Shown here: piece by piece, positions 1-6,361 of the stretch
How positions within the stretch are numbered: position 1 is the first letter of the stretch
Layout: the number at the start of each line of letters is the position of its first letter
NCBI GenBank assembly: GCA_013298745.1
Contig: JAAFIT010000109.1
Span: 1-7,500, forward strand
Length of the DNA stretch: 7,500 bases
DNA from: Sphingomonadales bacterium
GTDB lineage: Bacteria > Pseudomonadota > Alphaproteobacteria > Sphingomonadales > Sphingomonadaceae
Direction of reading: 5' to 3'
Notes under the pieces: generated by a model
What the model was told of the DNA's origin: nothing
The model's input: the letters and a program-made list of their open reading frames with translations, nothing else
Databases searched by the model: none
Translations under genes and position numbers: made by a program

Positions 1-413
1 TGGTCACCAAAGGCGTGGCGGCCGATGACGATCGGGTCGGTCCAGCCCGGCACCAGGCGCGGCACGGACTTGATGACGATGGGTTCGCGGAACACCACGC
101 CGCCGAGGATGTTGCGGATCGTGCCGTTCGGCGACTTCCACATCCGCTTGAGGCCGAATTCCTTCACGCGGGCTTCATCGGGCGTGATGGTCGCGCACTT
201 CACGCCGACGCCATATTCGCGGATGGCGTTGGCCGATTGCACCGTCACCTTGTCATCGGTGTCGTCGCGGTTTTCGATGCCGAGATCGAAATACATCAGG
301 TCGATATCAAGATAGGGCAGGATCAGCTGTTCACGAATCCACTGCCAGATGATGCGGGTCATCTCGTCGCCATCGAGCTCGACGACCGGATTTTCGACCT
401 TGATTTTTGCCAT
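1..413 (-). CDS. icd: NADP-dependent isocitrate dehydrogenase, N-terminal part (runs off left edge)
   Basis: This enzyme oxidatively decarboxylates isocitrate to 2-oxoglutarate with NADP+ in the cytosolic TCA cycle. The 137 visible residues begin [20 protein letters not shown], the characteristic start of the eukaryote-like dimeric NADP-IDH found in alphaproteobacteria. They continue with [26 protein letters not shown], and the substrate/cofactor stretch [30 protein letters not shown] around residues 72-100. Next come [11 protein letters not shown] and [16 protein letters not shown] near the cut. The rest of the protein, roughly two thirds of a usual length slightly above 400 residues, lies outside the window. 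The start at 413 is supported by GAGGA at 418-422, four bases upstream. It lies 65 bp downstream of the LOG-family gene on the same strand and probably has its own promoter. Confidence 0.95.
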   Translation of the reverse strand, partial: MAKIKVENPVVELDGDEMTRIIWQWIREQLILPYLDIDLMYFDLGIENRDDTDDKVTVQSANAIREYGVGVKCATITPDEARVKEFGLKRMWKSPNGTIRNILGGVVFREPIVIKSVPRLVPGWTDPIVIGRHAFGD

Positions 414-452
414 CTTGTCCTCGAACGCGTTGTGCGGCGCCGCCGCTGTCTC

Positions 453-482
453 CGTCTAGGGTGCCGGATGGCAAAGGGTCAA
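453..482 (-). promoter_or_regulatory. Candidate icd promoter overlapping the LOG gene stop
   Basis: On the minus strand, TTGACC (482 to 477) is followed by a CTAGAC element (459 to 454). The spacing is 18 bases counted from TTGAC to CTAGAC. This resembles the alphaproteobacterial housekeeping pattern of a strong TTGAC -35 with a looser CTAnA-type -10. The predicted start near 446 would leave a leader of about 33 bases before the icd ATG. The -35 overlaps the TGA of the upstream LOG gene (479-481), so icd can be transcribed without LOG. This is an inference from sequence resemblance only. Confidence 0.4.
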
Positions 483-1048
483 GAATGACCGGCACCAACC
501 GGACGATTTGGTGGGGGCAAAAGATCGGCGAGATCCGCCAGCCCGGCCAGTGACACCGCCAGTCGATCGAGATCGGGGGGCGCGAAACCCTGCATTGTCA
601 GATGCGCCAGCAGCGCCAGCAGCGGCTGCCAATAGCCATTGTCACCCAGCAGCCAAATTGGCTTGTTGTGGATGCCAAGTTCACGCCAGGTCATTGATTC
701 AAAAAGCTCGTCGAGCGTGCCGATGCTGCCGGGAATCGCCAGAATCGCATCGGCGCGGGCGTGCATGAGCGCCTTTCGTTCGTGCAGCGTTTCAACGACA
801 TGCATTTCGGTGAGCCCGGTCTGGGCGATTTCGGCGGTCATCAGCGCACGGGGGATGATGCCGATGGCACGCCCCCCGGCCGCCAGCGTGGCGCGCGCCA
901 TGATGCCCATCAAACCGACTCCACCGCCGCCGAAAATGAGGGTCACTTCGCGTTCGGCCAATAATGTGCCGAGCGCAGCGGCCAGCGACGCATGGGCGGG
1001 ATCATGGCCGGTGCGCGAGCCACAGAAGACGAGAAGGGAGCGGATCAT
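479..1048 (-). CDS. LOG-family (TIGR00730) nucleotide 5'-monophosphate phosphoribohydrolase
   Basis: The 189-residue protein has the Rossmann-like LOG/lysine-decarboxylase-like fold, whose characterised members hydrolyse cytokinin riboside 5'-monophosphates or AMP to base plus ribose 5-phosphate. Visible landmarks are the N-terminal strand and CGSRTG (residues 9-14), then the phosphate loop GGGGVGLMG (40-48). The ERK/R-rich helix LHERKALMHARADA spans 89-102, followed by the signature PGSIGTLDE (106-114) ending in the conserved catalytic Glu. The family signature is PGGxGTxxE, so residue 108 is Ser where Gly is expected. The length matches the family. The ATG at 1048 has only a weak purine stretch upstream (AGAGCGG). 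It diverges from psd and sits upstream of icd. No plant-associated role should be assumed, because such genes are widespread in bacteria and the true substrate is unknown. Confidence 0.9.
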   Translation of the reverse strand: MIRSLLVFCGSRTGHDPAHASLAAALGTLLAEREVTLIFGGGGVGLMGIMARATLAAGGRAIGIIPRALMTAEIAQTGLTEMHVVETLHERKALMHARADAILAIPGSIGTLDELFESMTWRELGIHNKPIWLLGDNGYWQPLLALLAHLTMQGFAPPDLDRLAVSLAGLADLADLLPPPNRPVGAGHS

Positions 1049-1162
1049 CGCCGCTCTATGCCGCCAGTTGGGCGCCGCGTCACCCCTGCGCCATCGGCGC
1101 CATTATTCGACCCGCCACCGGCGTCATTTGCCCCTGCCGTGTGGTGCGGCTAAAGCAGGGGC
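1049..1162. promoter_or_regulatory. Divergent LOG/psd intergenic region
   Basis: These 114 bases must hold the promoters for both the LOG gene (leftward) and psd-pssA (rightward). The only AT-rich spot is 1101-1107. On the minus strand it reads AATAAT, a fair -10 for the LOG gene; on the plus strand it reads CATTAT, a fair -10 for psd. I could not find a convincing -35 at proper spacing for either, so no start site is assigned. CCCCTGC occurs at 1083-1089 and again within the inverted repeat described separately. Confidence 0.35.
1130..1162 (+). repeat. Inverted repeat abutting the psd start codon
   Basis: GCCCCTGC (1130-1137) and GCAGGGGC (1155-1162) are perfect 8-base inverted arms separated by 17 bases. 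The right arm ends at the base before the psd ATG and contains AGGGG, the only Shine-Dalgarno-like stretch there, unusually close to the start. In RNA the hairpin would bury the translation start region. A further CCCCTGC at 1083-1089 could pair with the same right arm as an alternative. The repeat is directly visible; any regulatory role is inference. Confidence 0.45.
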
Positions 1163-1930
1163 ATGACCAACGAAGTTCCCACCGAATTCGAAACCGTGCC
1201 CGAACGCCCGCTGGCGATCATTCCAGGGGAATCGGCGCGTTACAAACTGCCGTCGATGCACCCGGAAGGGCGCAAGTTCGTCGGCATTGCCGCGGCCGCC
1301 GTGCTGGTGACCGGGTTCATCTTCGAATGGCACTCGGTGGCCTGGCTTCTCGCCGGGCTGACCGTTTGGGTGATCGCGTTCTTCCGCGATCCGATCCGCG
1401 TTACCCCGTCCGATCCCGGGCTGATCGTCTCGCCGGCCGATGGGCTGGTCAGCCTGATCACGACCGTCGAACCGCCGCGCCAGATTGCCGGTGAGGGTGG
1501 CCTTAACGAACCATGCACCCGCATTTCGGTGTTCATGAACGTGTTCGATGTCCATGTGAACCGCTCGCCGATTGCCGGCACGCTCACCCGTGTCGTCTAT
1601 GTGCCGGGCAAGTTCCTCAATGCCGATCTCGACAAGGCGAGCGATGACAATGAGCGGCAGTATTTCATCGTCGAAGCCGCCGATGGCACGCGGGTTGCCT
1701 TCACCCAGATTGCCGGTCTGGTGGCGCGCCGCATCATGCGATTTGTCGAAGAAGGCACCAAATTGGGTGTTGGCGAGCGCGTTGGTCTCATCCGCTTCGG
1801 CAGCCGGGTCGATGTGTTTCTGCCCGCCGGCTATGTGCCGGCTGTGATTGTCGGGCAGCGTGCGGTCGCCGGTGAAACCGTGCTGGCGCGCGCCGGCAGC
1901 ACGCCGTTGCTCGGCGGCATCGCACAATGA
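1163..1930 (+). CDS. psd: Phosphatidylserine decarboxylase proenzyme
   Basis: This enzyme decarboxylates phosphatidylserine to phosphatidylethanolamine at the inner membrane, using a pyruvoyl group made by self-cleavage. The 255 residues start with about 35 polar residues containing HPEGRKFV (33-40). A hydrophobic hairpin at about 41-75 anchors the protein. SPADG follows at 90-94 (Asp93) and [11 protein letters not shown] at 126-136 (His131), the acid and base expected for self-processing and catalysis. The cleavage site FGSRVDVF has Gly213-Ser214, so cleavage should release a beta chain of about 213 residues and a 42-residue alpha chain with N-terminal pyruvoyl. GSR in place of the LGST of enterobacterial enzymes is normal for the short alphaproteobacterial type. 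An in-frame TAA at 1151 limits upstream extension, leaving ATG 1163 as the first start. It overlaps pssA by four bases. Confidence 0.96.
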   Translation: MTNEVPTEFETVPERPLAIIPGESARYKLPSMHPEGRKFVGIAAAAVLVTGFIFEWHSVAWLLAGLTVWVIAFFRDPIRVTPSDPGLIVSPADGLVSLITTVEPPRQIAGEGGLNEPCTRISVFMNVFDVHVNRSPIAGTLTRVVYVPGKFLNADLDKASDDNERQYFIVEAADGTRVAFTQIAGLVARRIMRFVEEGTKLGVGERVGLIRFGSRVDVFLPAGYVPAVIVGQRAVAGETVLARAGSTPLLGGIAQ

Positions 1931-2724
1931 CCTTGCCGCCGGTCGACGGCACGCCGGGCCGGCAGGTGCGCGGTATTCCGCTCAGGGCGTTGATTCCCAA
2001 TGCCGTCACCGTTCTGGCGCTGTGTTTCGGCCTGACTGGCGTGCGCTTTGCCATTGCTGGGGAATGGGAAAAGGCAGTGGCATCGATTGTCGTTGCGGCG
2101 GTTCTCGATGGCATCGACGGGCGCATCGCGCGGTTGCTGAAGGGTGCGACTCGCTTTGGTGCCGAGCTTGATTCGCTGTCCGATGTCACGGCCTTTGGCG
2201 TGGCCCCGGCGCTGATCGTCTATCTGTGGTCACTTCAGTATCTGCCCGGCATCGGCTGGGTCATCGCGCTGTCGCACGCCGTCACCTGTGCGCTGCGACT
2301 GGCGCGCTTCAACGCCCAGATCGATTCGGCGCCGCAGCCACACAAGCGTGCCGGCTATCTGACCGGGGTTCCGGCGCCGGTGGGGGCTGCACTCACCCTA
2401 AGTCCGTTGTTTCTCAGTTTCTGGCTCGAGCCAGCACTGCTCGATGATGCGCGGGTGCGGGCGACCCTGGTCAGCCTCGTGGTGATCCCGGTGGCGTTTC
2501 TGATGGTCTCCAGCCTGCCAACCTATAGCTGGGGATCCTTGCGGCTGCGGCCGTCGCAGCGACTGCCGGCGCTGGTTGGCGTCGGCCTGTTCGCCGGCGC
2601 GCTGTTTTCGGCACCGTGGATGACACTGACGCTGGCCTGCGTCGCTTATGCCGTCACGATTCCCTTTGCCGTCCGCAGCTATGCCCGGCTGAGGCGCCGC
2701 GAAACGGCACTGCCGCCCGTCTGA
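1927..2724 (+). CDS. pssA: CDP-diacylglycerol--serine O-phosphatidyltransferase
   Basis: PssA is an integral membrane enzyme that transfers phosphatidyl from CDP-diacylglycerol to L-serine, giving phosphatidylserine and CMP. Phosphatidylserine is the substrate of the Psd encoded just upstream. The 265 residues contain a complete CDP-alcohol phosphotransferase motif at 61-86, D-x2-DG-x2-AR-x8-G-x3-D-x3-D. Its key residues are Asp61, Asp64, Gly65, Ala68, Arg69, Gly78, Asp82 and Asp86. LRLARFN (123-129) and GVPAPVGA (147-154) are also typical of bacterial type II PssA. Hydrophobic segments lie near 21-39, 48-60, 90-104, 110-122, 150-167, 179-196, 214-229 and 232-248. The start overlaps the psd stop as ATGA with no clear ribosome-binding site, which suggests translational coupling. 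The last 46 bp overlap the convergent small gene. Confidence 0.96.
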   Translation: MTLPPVDGTPGRQVRGIPLRALIPNAVTVLALCFGLTGVRFAIAGEWEKAVASIVVAAVLDGIDGRIARLLKGATRFGAELDSLSDVTAFGVAPALIVYLWSLQYLPGIGWVIALSHAVTCALRLARFNAQIDSAPQPHKRAGYLTGVPAPVGAALTLSPLFLSFWLEPALLDDARVRATLVSLVVIPVAFLMVSSLPTYSWGSLRLRPSQRLPALVGVGLFAGALFSAPWMTLTLACVAYAVTIPFAVRSYARLRRRETALPPV

Positions 2725-2840
2725 TCGGCGCGGCCGTTGCGCAGTGCGGCGGCAATGGCATCGCGGCTGTCGCCCAGCATCGTGCCCAATAGCGCATAAA
2801 CCGCTGCAAATGCGAACATGGTGATTGTCATCGTCAACAT
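2679..2840 (-). CDS. Small single-helix membrane protein (hypothetical)
   Basis: This is a 53-residue peptide beginning MLTMTITMFAFAAVYALLGT. Residues 3-22 form one hydrophobic helix, followed by a polar, Arg-rich tail ([15 protein letters not shown] to SRRLSRA). I do not recognise the family. The start at 2840 is chosen because GAAGGG (2848-2853 on this strand) lies seven bases upstream, one of the better ribosome-binding sites in the window. A longer reading from 2963 would have to translate through the control palindrome. The gene is divergent from the acyl-CoA synthetase gene and its 3' end overlaps pssA by 46 bp tail-to-tail. Short length and antisense overlap leave real doubt; the ribosome-binding site, membrane helix and a perfect TTGACA upstream argue for it. 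Confidence 0.5.
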   Translation of the reverse strand: MLTMTITMFAFAAVYALLGTMLGDSRDAIAAALRNGRADQTGGSAVSRRLSRA

Positions 2841-2847
2841 GGCATAA

Positions 2848-2853
2848 CCCTTC
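2848..2853 (-). promoter_or_regulatory. Ribosome-binding site deciding the small gene's start
   Basis: GAAGGG on the minus strand lies seven bases before the ATG at 2838-2840. It supports the 53-residue reading over the 94-residue one that would begin at 2963. Confidence 0.5.
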
Positions 2854-2870
2854 AGATCGTCAATGTTCTT

Positions 2871-2899
2871 GTTTTGTTCTGATTCGCCCGGTTTGTCAA
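2871..2899 (-). promoter_or_regulatory. Candidate promoter for the small membrane protein gene
   Basis: A perfect -35 TTGACA (2899 to 2894, minus strand) is followed 17 bases later by a poor -10, CAAAAC (2876 to 2871). Transcription would start near 2864, about 24 bases before the ATG. The -35 lies inside the palindrome at 2891-2911, so a bound regulator would be expected to occlude it. The -10 matches the consensus at only three positions, so confidence is limited. Confidence 0.3.
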
Positions 2900-2911
2900 C
2901 AGCCGACAAAC
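2891..2911. promoter_or_regulatory. Palindromic operator candidate between divergent genes
   Basis: The perfect 7-base arms GTTTGTC (2891-2897) and GACAAAC (2905-2911) flank the 7-base spacer AACAGCC. The 21-bp size and dyad symmetry fit a dimeric helix-turn-helix repressor, for example of TetR or GntR type. It sits 38 bp before the acyl-CoA synthetase start and 50 bp before the small gene start, over the -35 candidates of both. It does not match the E. coli FadR or Pseudomonas PsrA consensus as I recall them. Regulator identity is unknown and no regulator gene is present in the window. Confidence 0.5.
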
Positions 2912-2920
2912 TGCTAACAA
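2893..2920 (+). promoter_or_regulatory. Candidate promoter for the acyl-CoA synthetase gene
   Basis: TTGTCA (2893-2898) is one base off the -35 consensus. Sixteen bases later comes TAACAA (2915-2920), preceded by TG at 2912-2913, giving an extended -10 arrangement. The predicted start near 2927 leaves a leader of about 23 bases containing GGGGAG (2938-2943), six bases before the ATG. The promoter overlaps the palindrome, a classical arrangement for repression. This is inferred from sequence only. Confidence 0.35.
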
Positions 2921-2949
2921 CGGCGGCAAGGAATGATGGGGAGATTGTC

Positions 2950-4578
2950 ATGCACGGCACCATGCAGGATTGGCCTTTGCTGGTCTGGAAGTTGATCGAT
3001 CACGCCGCGGCCAATCATGGTGATCGCGAGGTGATCAGCCTGACCTGTGAAGGAGGGGTCCATCGCAGCAACTGGCGCACTGTCCATGGCCGCGCCCGCC
3101 AGGTGGCGGCGGCGCTGCGGCGCATGGGGATCGAGCCACGCGATCGCGTCGCGACGCTGGCGTGGAACACCTATCGCCATGTCGAAAGCTGGTACGGCAT
3201 TTCGGGGATGGGCGGCGTTGCCCACACCATCAATCCGCGGCTGTTCGACGATCAGATCGTCTATATCGCCAACCATGCCGAAGACCGGGTGCTGTTTTTC
3301 GACCTGACCTTCGTCAAGCTCGTCGAACGCCTCGCACCGCGCTTTACCACGATCGAGCATTTCGTCTTGCTCACCGATCGCGCGCACATGCCGACCGATT
3401 CGAGCCTCGATCTGCTCTGCTATGAAGATCTGATCGCCGGCGAAGACCCCAACACACCCTGGACCGAAATGCCCGAAACGGCGCCGGCCGGACTGTGTTA
3501 TACCAGCGGAACCACCGGCAACCCGAAGGGCGTCCAGTACAGCCATCGCTCCAACGTCCTGCACGCGATGGCTGCGTGCATGACAGACACTTTCGGGCTC
3601 GGCGCCGCGACAGTCGTTTGCCCGATCGCGCCGATGTATCACGCCAACGCCTGGAGCATTCCCTACACCGCCGCCGCTGCCGGCGCGAAGCTGGTCATGG
3701 GCGGGCCCAATTTCGATGCGCCGACATTGCAGAAGCTGATTGTTGACGAGAAGGTCGATCTCGCACTGGCCGTCCCGACGATCTGGCTGTCGATGCTCCA
3801 GCATCTCGAACGTGAAGGCGGCAATCTGGGCGACCTGAAGCGGACTGCCATTGGCGGTTCGGCGGTGCCGCGCAGCATGATCGAAAGCTTCGATCGGCTC
3901 CACAATGTCAGTGTGATGCAATTGTGGGGGATGACCGAAATGTCGCCGCTCGGCACGGTTGGATCGCCATCGCCCGAAGTTGCAGCAATGACTTACGACG
4001 AACAGCTTGATTATCGTGTGAAGCAGGGGCGCGGTGTTTTCGGCGTCGAAATGAAAATCGTCGATGACAATGGCGCCGAGCTGCCGCGCAATGGCAAGGA
4101 TTTCGGACGACTGCTGGTGCGCGGTCCGTGGATCGTCGGCAGCTATTTCAAGGGCGATGGCGGTCAGGTGCTCGATGCTGACGGCTGGTTCGATACCGGC
4201 GATGTCGCGACGCTCGATCCGCTCGGTTACATGCACATCGTCGATCGCTCCAAGGACGTCATCAAATCGGGCGGTGAATGGATCAGCTCGATCGACCTTG
4301 AGAATGCCGCTGTTGGCGCACCAGGGGTGGCCGAAGCCGCGGTGATCGGTGTGCATCATCCCAAGTGGGATGAACGCCCACTTCTGCTGGTGCGTCAGAA
4401 AGACGGGGCAACTGTCACGAAAGAAAGCGTTCTTGCCTATCTGGATGGGAAGATCGCCAAATGGTGGACGCCGGATGAGGTGCTGGTGGTCGACGACCTG
4501 CCGCACACGGCGACCGGCAAGCTGCTCAAGACCGAATTGCGCGACCGCTACAAGGATTTCAAGCTGCCGACGGCTTGA
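2950..4578 (+). CDS. Medium/long-chain acyl-CoA synthetase (AlkK/DmdB-like AMP-forming ligase)
   Basis: The protein activates a carboxylic acid to its CoA thioester through an acyl-adenylate, using ATP and CoA. The 542 residues are full length for the family. Core motifs are in order: ATP loop [11 protein letters not shown] (184-194), WGMTE (326-330), GWFDTGD (412-418), hinge [15 protein letters not shown] (432-446) and PHTATGK (518-524), whose Lys524 is the adenylation lysine. The N-terminus [20 protein letters not shown] and [14 protein letters not shown] after the ATP loop resemble AlkK medium-chain ligases and the DmdB methylthiopropionate-CoA ligases, so chain length cannot be settled here. 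ATG 2950 is preferred because GGGGAG lies six bases upstream. The in-frame ATG at 2863 would add 29 residues encoded across the palindrome. No beta-oxidation genes adjoin it. Confidence 0.92.
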   Translation: MHGTMQDWPLLVWKLIDHAAANHGDREVISLTCEGGVHRSNWRTVHGRARQVAAALRRMGIEPRDRVATLAWNTYRHVESWYGISGMGGVAHTINPRLFDDQIVYIANHAEDRVLFFDLTFVKLVERLAPRFTTIEHFVLLTDRAHMPTDSSLDLLCYEDLIAGEDPNTPWTEMPETAPAGLCYTSGTTGNPKGVQYSHRSNVLHAMAACMTDTFGLGAATVVCPIAPMYHANAWSIPYTAAAAGAKLVMGGPNFDAPTLQKLIVDEKVDLALAVPTIWLSMLQHLEREGGNLGDLKRTAIGGSAVPRSMIESFDRLHNVSVMQLWGMTEMSPLGTVGSPSPEVAAMTYDEQLDYRVKQGRGVFGVEMKIVDDNGAELPRNGKDFGRLLVRGPWIVGSYFKGDGGQVLDADGWFDTGDVATLDPLGYMHIVDRSKDVIKSGGEWISSIDLENAAVGAPGVAEAAVIGVHHPKWDERPLLLVRQKDGATVTKESVLAYLDGKIAKWWTPDEVLVVDDLPHTATGKLLKTELRDRYKDFKLPTA

Positions 4579-4599
4579 GGCCTGGCTTTCGCTTCAAGA

Positions 4600-4728
4600 G
4601 CCTCCGGCGGCTGGGGCCTCAGGCCCCAGACCCCTGTTCATTTTGGTCTGGCCGAGAAGGCCCGGCCGTTTCGGCGATAGCAGCGTAAGGATTGGGGTCT
4701 GGGGCCGTCGGCCCCAGCCGCCGGAGGC
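4600..4728. repeat. Inverted pair of REP-like hairpin elements (BIME/MITE-like)
   Basis: Two 35-base arms, 4600-4634 and 4694-4728, are inverted copies of each other matching at 32 of 35 positions. The three differences fall together at the arm centres (TCA at 4619-4621; GTC at 4707-4709). Each arm begins or ends with GCCTCCGGCGG or its complement and contains its own 8-bp hairpin CTGGGGCC/GGCCCCAG with the three-base differences as the loop. The 59-base interval holds another stem, GCCGAGA (4651-4657) with TTTCGGC (4669-4675). I see no target-site duplication and no coding content. The position between two convergent genes is typical of repetitive extragenic palindromes, and the structure may also end transcription from both sides. 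Together with the flanks it accounts for the gene-free stretch 4579-4781. Confidence 0.8.
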
Positions 4729-4781
4729 TTGCTGTTATGGTTAGCGCCCGGAAAACCCCTGCGCGCCGAATGTCGATGCGT

Positions 4782-6317
4782 CTAAAGCCCCGGCGTAGCG
4801 AACCGGTGGGTGACGGGCAGGTCCTCCACCGGCGGCGGCGCGCTTTCGCCGAACCAGGCGGCGACTGCGGCCTTGCCGCTGTTGCCGATGTGCAGGCCCA
4901 TCTTGGTGCGCCGCCACAGCACGTCATCGGCGGTCGTCGCCCATTCGTTGCGGACATAGTGATCTAGTTCGGCTTCGAACATGCCGCCGATATTGGCACC
5001 GAGGCCATTGGCAAGCATCGGTTCAGTCGCCGTACCAACTGTCATTGCCAGACGCTTGATAAGTTTAGGATCGTAATTGCCTTCGGCGGCGGTCAGATTG
5101 GTCAGCCAGCGCTTGAAGGCATCCTGTCCGGTCTCGCCTGACAGTCGGTCAACCGTGCCGCCGGGCAGGGGCGCCGTCGCCGTCCAGGGCCGGCTGGTTG
5201 GTGCGATGCGCTTCATCACATCCTCGGCCAGCACGCGATAGGTGGTGATCTTGCCGCCAACGACGGTCATCGCCGGAACACCGGTGTGTTCGACCAGCTT
5301 GTAATCGCGCGTCGTCTCGCGATCACCCTTGCCGGCTTCAAGGATCAGCGGGCGGACGCCGGAGAAACGGTGCACGACGTCCTCGCGGGTCAAAGGCCGC
5401 GCCAGATAGCGATTGGCGGCGTTCAGCAGATAATCGGTTTCGTCCTCGGTGATATGCGCCGCTTCGGGAGCATCGATGTCGCGCTCGGTGGTGCCGATCA
5501 GCGAGAAATCGCGCTCATAGGGAATGACGAAGATGATGCGGCCATCGGGCTGCTGGAACATGAAGGCATCGCGGCCGAGATGAACCCTGCGCGTGACGAT
5601 ATGCGAGCCTTGGACCAGCCTCAGCGCCGGCGCGTCGTTGCGGCCGAGGACGCTGCGGGCAACACTTTCGGCCCAGGGGCCGGCAGCGTTGATGATGCGG
5701 GCGGCGCGCAAGGTCCGGCCATCGCCGAGTGTCACGGTCCAGACGCTGCCATCATGTTCGGCACGGACGGCGCGGGTGCGCGGCAGGATCAGGCCACCAC
5801 GGTCACGACAATCCTGCAGATTGGCGATGACCAGCCGGGCATCGTCGATCCAGCCATCCCAATAGCGAAAACCGCGGGTCCATTGCGGTGCCAGTGCCCC
5901 GCCGGCGCGATCCTGCCGCAAATCGATGCGTTCGGAACCGGGGACGACCTTGCGGCGGGCGAGATTGTCGTAAAGGAACAGCCCGGCGCGCAACATCCAT
6001 TCGGGCCGCTGTTCGGGCGAATGTGGCAGCACGAAGCTTTGCGGCCAACTGATGTGCGGTGCGATATCGAGCAGCACTTCGCGTTCGGCGAGCGCCTTGC
6101 GCACGAGGCCAAAGGCGTAGAATTCGAGATAGCGCAGCCCGCCATGGATGAGCTTGGTCGAGGCGCTCGAGGTGGCGCCGCCCAGATCGCCGGCCTCGAT
6201 GACTGCTACCGACAGGCCGCGTCCGGCCGCATCACGGGCGATTCCGGCACCATTGATGCCGCCGCCGATGATCAGCAGATCGTGCACCCGGTCAAAAGAG
6301 GCAGGGGGGTTGCTCAC
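4782..6317 (-). CDS. glpD: Aerobic glycerol-3-phosphate dehydrogenase
   Basis: GlpD is an FAD enzyme bound peripherally to the inner membrane. It oxidises sn-glycerol 3-phosphate to dihydroxyacetone phosphate and passes electrons to quinone. The 511-residue length fits the family. The FAD-binding motif IIGGGINGAGIARDAAGRG spans 16-34, followed by a family signature GATSSASTKLIHGGLRYLE at 47-65. Also visible are RYWDGWIDDARL (151-162), NAAGPWA (210-216), the substrate-side RFSGVRPL (317-324) and the second flavin contact VVGGKITTYR (352-361). The remainder from about 383 is the C-terminal helical domain. The start codon is GTG at 6315-6317; an in-frame TAG at 6330-6332 forbids extension, and a later GTG at codon 11 (6285-6287) is a possible alternative. 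Neither has a clear ribosome-binding site. It is divergent from glpK, whose product supplies its substrate. Confidence 0.96.
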   Translation of the reverse strand: MSNPPASFDRVHDLLIIGGGINGAGIARDAAGRGLSVAVIEAGDLGGATSSASTKLIHGGLRYLEFYAFGLVRKALAEREVLLDIAPHISWPQSFVLPHSPEQRPEWMLRAGLFLYDNLARRKVVPGSERIDLRQDRAGGALAPQWTRGFRYWDGWIDDARLVIANLQDCRDRGGLILPRTRAVRAEHDGSVWTVTLGDGRTLRAARIINAAGPWAESVARSVLGRNDAPALRLVQGSHIVTRRVHLGRDAFMFQQPDGRIIFVIPYERDFSLIGTTERDIDAPEAAHITEDETDYLLNAANRYLARPLTREDVVHRFSGVRPLILEAGKGDRETTRDYKLVEHTGVPAMTVVGGKITTYRVLAEDVMKRIAPTSRPWTATAPLPGGTVDRLSGETGQDAFKRWLTNLTAAEGNYDPKLIKRLAMTVGTATEPMLANGLGANIGGMFEAELDHYVRNEWATTADDVLWRRTKMGLHIGNSGKAAVAAWFGESAPPPVEDLPVTHRFATPGL

Positions 6318-6361
6318 AGGCGGGCTTAACTAGTCAATCATGCGGGTTTAGGGAAGGCGAC
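6318..6361. promoter_or_regulatory. Compact glpD-glpK divergent intergenic region
   Basis: Only 44 bp separate the divergent starts, too little for two full independent promoters plus leaders. The promoters must therefore overlap or lie partly inside the opposite coding sequence. GCGGGCTTAA (6320-6329) and GCGGGTTTAG (6342-6351) are direct repeats matching at 8 of 10 positions, 22 bp apart, about two helical turns. AGGGAAGG (6350-6357) serves as the glpK ribosome-binding site. I could not assign -35/-10 boxes with confidence. Confidence 0.35.

Noticed and set aside
434..443. Palindrome GCGGCGCCGC as a terminator for the LOG gene
   Set aside because: It has no loop and no T-tract. In this GC-rich sequence such a 10-base palindrome is unremarkable.
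15..488. A 157-codon plus-strand frame opposite icd
   Set aside because: The minus strand encodes a clear isocitrate dehydrogenase N-terminus over the same bases.
1124..1927. A 267-codon minus-strand frame opposite psd
   Set aside because: It is antisense to psd, which carries its catalytic and cleavage motifs. The translation is low-complexity in charged residues.
2863..2949. N-terminal extension of the acyl-CoA synthetase from the ATG at 2863
   Set aside because: It would translate the palindrome and promoter candidates. The family starts near [11 protein letters not shown], and the ATG at 2950 has a well-spaced GGGGAG.
2841..2963. Longer 94-residue reading of the small minus-strand gene
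   Set aside because: The extra 41 residues would cross the palindrome, and the internal ATG at 2840 has a better ribosome-binding site.
2914..4506. A 530-codon open frame on the minus strand opposite the acyl-CoA synthetase gene
   Set aside because: It is antisense to a gene with all ligase motifs. Its translation is rich in His, Arg, Asp and Gln with no recognisable domain, the usual result of high-GC codon bias with few stops on the opposite strand.
4600..4728. CRISPR array or insertion sequence with terminal repeats
   Set aside because: There are only two arms, inverted instead of directly repeated, with no spacers of regular length, no transposase and no target duplication.
4619..4957. 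Open frames running through the repeat between the acyl-CoA synthetase gene and glpD
   Set aside because: They are produced by the GC-rich inverted repeat and the glpD antisense strand and have no family features.
5286..6329. A 347-codon plus-strand frame opposite glpD
   Set aside because: It mirrors glpD codons, has no domain I recognise and no ribosome-binding site, and glpD is unambiguous.
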